DNA of 64,000 nt. It comes from Notospermus geniculatus (taxonomy: Eukaryota; Nemertea; Pilidiophora; Heteronemertea; Lineidae). Position numbers and translations under genes: made by a program. Every line of letters begins with the position of its first letter. The stretch's first letter is position 1. The notes beneath the pieces are model-generated. The model made no database searches. It was not told where the DNA came from and worked only from the letters and a program-made list of their open reading frames with translations. The stretch lies in the NCBI GenBank assembly GCA_002633025.1, contig NMRB01000336.1, positions 67,138-131,137 of the forward strand, given 5' to 3'. Shown piece by piece: positions 57,034-64,000 of this stretch.

Positions 57034-59295
57034 ATAATAAAGTAGGCCTACTTGTATACATCATGAAATTCAAAAAAGGTGCAAAAGGCAAACATTTCCC
57101 ACCCCTCAGTTCCACAAAGTTGCTGTTAGTAGCCGCCTAAGAATTTCATTTTCAGAAAGAGAATTCTTGAATTTTACGCACAGTCAAATGTAGTGCCACT
57201 ACAGCAGTAGCGGCATGCCCTCAGTGCCTTGGTACTATACTGTATATATAAAGAAGTAACAGCTCTGATTTTTGGCGTAATGAGTTCTTTAAAAAACAGA
57301 ATCAATTATAACAGCTTGATACATGTATGAGGGTGACTGTGATTTCTATATATTTCTATATTTGATTGCAAAATAATCACAGATAATACATGTAATGCCC
57401 ATAACTACTGACATTTGGAAGAAATCACAGCGTATTTGAACAAGAGAAGGACATCGGAGCGATGTCAATGGTTTCCGATGAGAAGTTTACTACTCTAGAG
57501 CTAGGTAACTGTGACCTTGACCTATTCTAAAGATTAATGTTTGGAGGATAAATACATTGCAACATAGCCAAAATCCCACAAACGACAAATTAACGTATCA
57601 GAACGCGAATATTTTTCGCGTTCTGACTTTTTACAGTGTAGCCAGAGATTCATCATCGCATCCCAATACTGAGATACATGTAGCCAAACAAATACAGCAA
57701 TGATTCCGTTTACTGCTGCAAATTTTGCCGAAGGTGGTGCAAGGGAATCATTAAAGAATAAAGTAGGCCTATTTGTAGTATACATCATGAAATTCAAAAA
57801 AGGAGCAATAGGCAAAATTCCCCTCCCTCAGTTCCACAAAGTTGCTCTAGCCGCCTAAGAATTTCCTTTTCAGCAAGTGAATTCTTGAATTCTACGCACA
57901 GTCAATGCAAATGCCTGTTTTTGTAGTGGAAGCACTACAGAAGTACAGACAAGACCTCAGTGCCTTGGTACTATAATATTATATATAGATAACAACTCTG
58001 ATATTCGGCGTAATGAGTTCTTAAAAAACAGATTCGATTATAACATTAATTGATGCCATTTAATAAGAGCCATTTGGAAAAATCATAGCAGTTTTCATGT
58101 CCTCATTTCCTTCATGCATTAAACCGCACTTACATATCGGTTGGCCCAAAACATGACTCCCTAGGGATTTTTCAATAATTTCAACACTATAAAAGCTGGG
58201 CCCTTGATGTTTTAGACATGCAAATATACGGATATTATCCATCTAAATTGCAAAGGTTTCAGCACTAAATATTGAACAGTTTTGATGCGACGAAAAAAAT
58301 CAAAATTATATGTCCAAAACTTTGATGCCGGAGTAAAATAATGTCATGCGGTGATCACCTCGAACTTAAACATTTCATATGTTTTTAGTTCGATTGCACT
58401 GTCACTGCATCTTCAGGTGTGGGAATTGGAGTTTTCGGTACCAGATCCTTTTTTGCTCTAGCACACTATCCCTTTAAAGTACAAAATTGAAATTTGTAGA
58501 ATAGAGAAAATCCCCTTCTTTATGCAGGTAAAATTTCAGAATATTCCATCCGGTGGCTAATGAAATACGCGGTGTTTAATTTCGATGTGATACATGTACG
58601 TTTTGCACCTCCCGACATTGTTTCAGTCCGGCATCAAATTTTTTGACTGGTAATTTTGGTTCGATCGTCATGTCAAAACTTTTCGATATTTAGGGCTCAA
58701 TTTTTTACAATAGATTGGTAATGTCCATATATTTGCATGTCTATCAACAGTGCAGATTGCATAGTGTTAAATTTATTGGAAAATCCTTAGGGGCCGGGGG
58801 TCATTTTTGGGGGCCACCCGATATATACATGTGCATGTACATTGACTGGAATGTTTTTGGTTCATAAAGGGCTGAGGGATTCGATTTAATCGAAAAACAC
58901 TAATGCCCGTTGTACACTATGGATTTTTCTAGTATTAAAAATTATAAATGGGGTACGCCCTACATTGCAACAAGGCGATCGGTGGCCTATGACCGAATTC
59001 ACCATTTATGAGCCTCATTTATAATTTTTAGTAAAAGAAAAATTCTAAGTGTACAACGGGCATATTATTAAGTAACAATGTACAATTAGAATGTGTCCGA
59101 TCTCAGACCAGCGAGCCAATAATAGCTTTTTTGGAAATTTGATTGCTGATGTAATTACAGAAAATTGACTTCGGACAACCATATAACGACATATATTTCC
59201 TGACATTTGGAACATATTAATCAGTAGTTTTAAATTTTGGACACCTACGTGTGAAAGTGGTGGCCATCAAGAATTTGTACATTTATCAAGGAAAG
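57034..59295 (+). promoter_or_regulatory. 5' flank of cluster unit C
   Basis: Contains flank sequence shared with units A and B (57300-57440), a partial copy of the unit 3' flank (57650-57960), a 27-bp palindrome CAGAACGCGAATATTTTTCG near 57598, and the foldback at 58903-59063. No convincing core promoter is seen; CATTTGGAACATATT near 59203 matches the other units. Confidence 0.45.
58903..59063. mobile_element. Foldback with ATGCCCGTTGTACAC ends, upstream of unit C
   Basis: ATGCCCGTTGTACACTATGG left and GTGTACAACGGGCAT right, with TTAAAAATTATAAATG and its inverse inside. About 230 bases before the unit C start codon. Confidence 0.85.
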
Positions 59296-62200
59296 ATGGT
59301 GAAGATGCTGATATGTTTCGTTTTCGGTTCCTTACTTCTAAATGTGGTGAGTAATTTTTACGTCTTTGGCATTGAATTTTCATCGATTCACTCATTCATT
59401 AATAATTCAAGATCGTCATTTCCGAACTCAGGGTACAGCATTTTCAACAGCTTTTACCTACAAAGCATCTCGTCTTAACTGCAGTGCATGTAGATATAAG
59501 GAAGGCTGTATCAAGGAAAATTGATTATAATCAACGACGAATTTGAAACCGCTACGCAATATTATTCCAGTCTCCCTATCAACATATTTTAGGGAGCTGC
59601 TCATTCAGCGTATCACATGATCGTCTCAGACAGAAGAGAACTTTCTAGGAATGCAAGTCCAATTGTGTGGCTATGTTTGAATGGTCATGGTGTCTATAGC
59701 CATGTACCCTAATCTCTCGTTGAACGATAAAACCGAACTTTGATGCAAGGGGAGATAGATACCTCTCACATCGGCTGTGAGTACTACACAGAAAGAAAAA
59801 ACGATCTCATCTCGAGATAAAATGAATCTCCAACTCTTGTGCCTAAAATGAGTTTCTTTTGCAACTCGAATAGGCATAACTGGTTCAAGATGAGTAGACT
59901 TTGTATCCACTTCAGAATGAGACTCCAGTTGCAGTTATCTCCAGTCGATGCAAGAAAACTGGTAAAGCCTTAGAAAACTGGTACTCATTCTGTGTTCGAG
60001 TAGCAAAGAAACTCATTTTAGGGACAAAAATAGCAGGCTAGAGACTCATTTTATCTCGAGCTGAGATCGATTTTTTTCTGTGTAAGTGGCGATTCGACGC
60101 AGTATCGAACTCAGGGCCACGGGCTCGACCACACGAGTCCCACTCTTCATCTCTATCATACATGTTAAGTGATCCTGAGAGAGCGCTGGATGGGTGACTG
60201 TGATTTCTATATTTCAGGCAAGGGGACTTGCAACCTGCCGTGGACCATTCGAACTGCCAGAACTGGAGGAAATCACCGCCATCCCCGTTGACAGAAACGG
60301 CATCCGATCAGCTATGGTCACCTTACGTGTGGTCTCAAAAACACCAATTCGTACGACCTGGTGGCGGTGGAAGATAAAACCGCGTGTCGCAGATTATGAG
60401 GTGGCAACTGAAGGTAAGCTATCAGACAGACAAAATGCCAGTGTGGTTCCTCTCGTTTATTCATTACGTGAGAGTTTTCTCGCAGAAGTTGGCTCTCAAT
60501 GGGCAATTCACTATTGTTTATGTCCACTCGGTTTACGCTGAGACCATGACACAAACAACTGCTCGCAGTTGAGCTGCCCATTGAGAGCCAACTCGCGCAA
60601 GAAACTCTCACGTGGATAGGCACCTTTACTTGACACCATATAGTTAGCGTGAACTCTGTGGTGTTTCATGTCAGACAATTGTTCCGCTAACATAACTCTT
60701 TTCTGTCAACATCCAACTTGTTTCTGTTCGCAGACAATGACGACTTTAAATCATCCGTCGAGGTGTCCGGAGATCGGTATGTCTTCAAACTCCTTGCAAC
60801 GAGTGATGTCGGGAACATTACTGAGTTTACCCGTCGAGTCTACGTGGACCTCGTGATCACTTACAACTGTAACTACTTACAGATCCCCCTTTGGCTGGCA
60901 AAGCTCATCGACTTAGTAAACGGACGGGTCAAACTGCCAATAATTACTGAGTTGCCCCGTCAACGATATTTCATCGATGGTGGAGGAGAGTACAAGATCA
61001 TGATAGGTTTCACAAATAGAAACAGAAGCTCACCTGACGTAGACACAAATTGCAGGGCAGGTCTTACGAGGAGCGACGGAAAGGTGGAGAACCCATATTA
61101 TCGAAAGTACGACAAGACACAGGCGGTGAACGCCAGTACGATAATGTCCAGCAGAGGATCTACTGAAGCATCATGCCAACTGTATTTCAAGAAGAATGAC
61201 GAGAGTCGTGGTGCCGTCATCCATGCTACAGTCCGGATTGAAGCTGTAAAACGCAGTGATGGGCAGTATTACGAGGGAATCGACTTCGCAATAAGGAGCG
61301 AATTGCGGAGACCAGGGATTGACATGCCAGCTCTCATGGTTACTTCTCAATTTGGTCGCGATCTTAGGAGTATTGGTGGTGACTTATTTTTGCCCGCAAA
61401 AGACGCCACCATAAAATTCATTTGCATTGCTGATGCCGAGAGCAAACCACACCTAGCAGCAGCCCGTCGAAACAGCAACGGAAATTATGCTCTGATAAAG
61501 GAAGCCTACCCCGCAAATGATTTCACTCATGCGTCTTTTAGTTGGGCCAGATTCACTGTCAAGAGTCCCCCGGCACCCTTAGACGAGGACGAGTACATCT
61601 GCAGTGCGGGAAGTGGAAGTAAAGTAGTCAGCCAGAAGTTTACAATTAAGCGGGTTGTTGATGTTAACATCAAGCGTAATGCTACAGGAAGCGTTTTAAT
61701 GCAAGAGGTATTTATTGGAATGGGACGAGTGTGTATTTGGTTTCGAAGGCATACTTGATTGGGGCCGAAAAATATATGCTTTTTCGATTAGTCTGCACAA
61801 TCTAATAACTGCTTGAATTCCGTTCACATTCACTATAAGACTGTCTTGTGGGAATCAATGTTTATTTATCTATTTTTTGTGATTTTTTACTTCGTTTTGT
61901 GACATGTTGATAACCAAAATGCTTAGAAACATTCTCTCGAAAGGGCAGAAAGTTTCTAATGCCGGTGTAAAGTACCATATGGCAAGCTCAATCCAGAGAA
62001 AGTGAAAACAATAAACAGAAATCCTTTCATTCCAGGGCCAGAACGAACGATATGATCTCCGCTGTGAGGCAACGGGTGCACCAACCCCCGAGATACGCTT
62101 CTTCGTGTCACCAACGATGGGTTTTGACCATATTAACCGGACCCTGAACAAGGAGAAAGAAATACATGATTCCGATTTGTTCGAAACGGTCACATGGAAT

Positions 62201-62404
62201 GCAGGCGGGACGACATACGGAAAGTTGATCGTAAACAATTTCGACAACGTTATTGAAACTTTACCAGACAGATTTTGGGAAGAGAACTTTTCGTATTACC
62301 TTGTATGTTACGCGTCTAACGAGTTGGACGACGATTTCCAGAAGTTGGCCTATTTCAACCCGCCAAACGAAACCGGTGGCGGTCCAATGAATGCGACGTA
62401 CTGA
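59296..62404 (+). CDS. Secreted Ig-like family protein, unit C (complete, four exons)
   Basis: Join 59296-59346, 60218-60413, 60734-61707, 62036-62404; phases 0, 1, 0; 529 residues. Donors GTGAGT, GTAAGC, GTATTT; acceptors TTTCTATATTTCAG, TTCTGTTCGCAG, TTTCATTCCAG. Signal peptide MVKMLICFVFGSLLLNV. It keeps all eight mature cysteines of unit B in the same order and context (LATC, TYNC, TNC, ASC, FICIAD, YICSAG, LRCEA, LVCYA) and ends GGGPMNATY without the extra tail of unit B. Exon 2 is two codons longer, in the variable stretch after the Trp pair. Overall identity to unit B is roughly 70 percent by eye, highest at the end of the third cysteine pair and the start of the last domain (a ~50-base nearly identical run around GAGTACATCTGCAGTGCGG), which may reflect gene conversion. 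Same orientation, about 3 kb after unit B. Confidence 0.85.
59787..60082. mobile_element. CACAG-ended foldback in intron 1 of unit C
   Basis: CACAGAAAGAAAAAACGATC left, GATCGATTTTTTTCTGTG right, flanked by TA on both sides. Same end type as the insertion at 6945-7210 but different interior (CTCATTTTATCTCGAG, GAAACTCATTTTAGGGAC). Confidence 0.85.
60465..60613. mobile_element. Foldback in intron 2 of unit C
   Basis: ACGTGAGAGTTTTCTCGCAG, GTTGGCTCTCAATGGGCA left, answered by TGCCCATTGAGAGCCAAC and GAAACTCTCACGT right, followed by GGATAGGCACC. Its outer words match the outer element at 39242-39546. Confidence 0.8.
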
Positions 62405-62912
62405 ATTATATATTTTGTGATCAACACTGTTAAAATTCCATAATACATTTGTAGGCCTACTTATTATGTTTGCAATATAAAGCAATTTTACGAACCGCAT
62501 GTCATAATACTACGGCGTTATCAATCTTCATGCTAGTGCGTGATACGTGTAGGTGTGGTTCTACTGGAAGTATCTTAACCTTGCACCACGACAGGTGGGA
62601 AAGGAATGAGAGTCCTAGGAATGCTGGTCCTACTCACAATAGCCTGCTACTGTAAGGTTAAGACTGATGGTTTCTATAACCATATATCCTTATTCTTCGT
62701 TGAATATAATAAAAACCGGACTTAGATTCCTGGGCACATGCAATTGTTTTCAATACATGTACATTATCGTACCTCAGCCATGGAACTGGAAGACGTCATC
62801 GGTCAACTTTTTGGCACCAAAGTCCCAGGTTCTGTTCATTCAGGAATGAATTCAACAGTCATGTTAACCATGTTAACGGAGCAGCCCTCAGACCAGGATT
62901 ACTAAAGCATTG
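62405..62912. other. 3' flank of unit C and start of a possible fourth unit
   Basis: 62782-62860 (GGAACTGGAAGACGTCATCG, then GGCACCAAAGTCCCAGGTTC, GTTCATTCAGGAATG) is a diverged match to the upstream flanks of units A (47084) and B (51893). This suggests another unit starts here and continues beyond the window, but no exon is visible before the window ends. Confidence 0.5.
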
Positions 62913-63080
62913 GCTGATATTCATAAAAACTAGCAAGTGCTTAGAAGCATCCGCTTGCTAGCATCTGCTATCTCACCAAGAATTAAGCAGAAGCATGTGC
63001 TTATACTTAGTATCATATTCATAAAAAATAGCATTTGCTTGAGGTGCTTGACTTGCAAGTCTCAAGCAAATGCTTGACTA
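62913..63080. mobile_element. H2-type MITE remnants
   Basis: GGCTGATATTCATAAAAACT at 62913 after ATT, with CTAGCAAGTGC and CGCTTGCTAGC. A second start (ATATTCATAAAAAATAGC) is near 63015, with TTGCTTGAGG and its inverse. Overlapping or nested copies; the right end is not clear. Confidence 0.6.
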
Positions 63081-63227
63081 CTTCAGGACAATCAGGTTTT
63101 AAAGTGTTGCATAAGTTTGGTTATAAGTGATGGTAGGCCTGTAACAAGTTATTTGGTAAGAGATATCCTTTTGTTATTGAGAATACGGGCTGTCTCAGGC
63201 CCTTAGCTAGCATAGGGACAGGGGGCA

Positions 63228-63250
63228 AATGCCCCCCCCCCCCCCCAGGG
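63228..63250. repeat. G/C homopolymer tract
   Basis: GGGGGCAAATG followed by a run of about fourteen C. Resembles the G-rich start of the hAT-like end at 27403. Confidence 0.7.
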
Positions 63251-63316
63251 CAAATTTTGACAAAAAACTTTTTCCAGCAAAATCAAATGGGATAAAAGAT
63301 CATTATTATGTGTCAT

Positions 63317-63705
63317 TATGTCGTGTCGTGTCATGTCATGTCATGTCATTATGTCATGTGAAGTCATGCATGCCATGTCATGCCATGTCATGTCATATGT
63401 CATGTCATGCCATGCCATGCCATGCCATACCATGCCATGTCATGTCATGTCATGTCATGTCATGTCACGTCATTATGTCATGTCATTTCATGTTATGTCG
63501 TGTCATTATGTCATGTCATTATGTCATGTGAAGTCATGCATGCCATGTCATGTCATGTCATGTCATGTCATGTCATTGTCATGCCATGCCATGCCATGCC
63601 ATGCCATGCCATACCATGCCATGTCATGTCATGTCATGTCACGTCATTATGTCATGTCATGTCATGTTATGTCGTGTCATTATGTCAGGTCATGTCACGT
63701 CATGT
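63317..63705. repeat. Pentanucleotide array with higher-order period
   Basis: Mostly CATGT and CATGC five-base units with scattered ATTATG breaks. A longer pattern (GTGAAGTCATGCATGCC at about 63358 and 63528) repeats at ~170 bp, so a block of the array has itself duplicated. Long frames translating as Met-Ser-Cys-His are products of the array, not proteins. Confidence 0.92.
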
Positions 63706-63706
63706 G

Positions 63707-64000
63707 GGCCGTATGCATAAAAATGAAGCATTTACTTCTAGCAAAAGCAAAAAGTAAAAGCAGTTGCTTGAAGCCAAAAGTAAAAGTTAAAGCAATTACT
63801 TGGTTCATATGCATAATCTTTTACTTCTACTTCAAAGCAAATGCTTATACTTGACAAGCATTTACTTGTTTTCCAATGGTTGTACAGTTGGAGCATTTGC
63901 TCAGTATTGTGCATATGATTTCTAGCATTTGCTTGAAAGGAACAAGTAAATAGTAATTGCTTTTTCTAACAGCAATCGCTTTTTAGCAAGAGCATTTACT
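63707..64000. mobile_element. GGGCCGTATGCATAAA MITE, cut by the window end
   Basis: Begins GGGCCGTATGCATAAAAATG and is filled with AGCAAATGCTT, GCATTTACTT and GCAATTGCTT-like words, as in family H2. Longer than the other members; the right end lies outside the window. Confidence 0.6.

Noticed and set aside
63229-63854. Long open frames reading repeated Met-Ser-Cys-His
   Set aside because: They are translations of the five-base array and are open in several frames at once.

Overview
This window looks like nuclear DNA of a marine invertebrate animal. It has spliced genes with GT/AG introns, AATAAA-type poly(A) signals and no operon-like gene packing. Short inverted-repeat transposons are very dense. 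Animal-type repeats are present: a pogo-like CAG(T)GGAACCTC element, a hAT-like CAGGCGCGGATCC end, and a 'clustered 145-bp unit plus hairpin tail' repeat. The words TACATGTA and TAGGCCTA are strikingly frequent. I cannot tell from this alone whether it is an echinoderm, hemichordate, cephalochordate or another group. Several single N bases and two N runs show it is a draft assembly, and some of the large duplications end exactly at those Ns, so they may be unmerged haplotypes rather than real duplications.

Layout. 1-9150: no convincing gene except a possible beta/gamma-crystallin-like Greek-key fragment carried in two copies of a 2-kb duplication (4134-6045 and 6047-8222), followed by a second smaller duplication (8270-8683 and 8729-9147). 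9150-26100: mostly gene-poor DNA studded with foldback/MITE elements. 26108-26970: one well supported terminal exon encoding an acidic, Ser/Thr/Asn/Gly-rich disordered tail. 27850-38384: a 5-kb sequence present twice, one copy carrying an 847-bp foldback insertion with a clean TAA target duplication. 38400-46700: more foldbacks (some nested) and a duplicated small terminal exon (42358-42570 and 44572-44796). 46760-62404: a tandem cluster of three paralogous genes on the plus strand. 62400-64000: traces of a fourth unit, then a pentanucleotide array and truncated MITEs.

The main biological content is the tandem cluster. Each complete unit has four coding exons in a conserved layout: a signal-peptide exon (17 codons, phase 0), a 190-196 base exon (ending phase 1), a ~975 base exon (ending phase 0), and a last exon of 123-131 codons. 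The products (537 and 529 residues) look secreted, carry eight conserved cysteines in the mature part, and end in two recognisable immunoglobulin-like domains. The first unit (47495-49804) is cut off at an N in exon 3. Between the first two units, codon changes are strongly skewed to replacement (about 40 against 8 silent by my hand count). In exon 2 they are packed into a 24-codon stretch flanking an invariant Trp-Trp (13 replacement, 0 silent). That is the signature of a rapidly diversifying recognition protein, and I consider it the most interesting signal here. I do not recognise the family.

The rest is a rich natural record of miniature transposon activity: at least three MITE families sharing a TAGGGAG(G/T)TT end with TA target sites, a group with GGGCC/GGCTG ends and 3-bp target duplications, and a group of CAC-ended foldbacks with 2-bp (TA/AA) duplications. 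Several of these sit inside the introns and flanks of the tandem genes, and in four cases an empty site is visible elsewhere in the same window.
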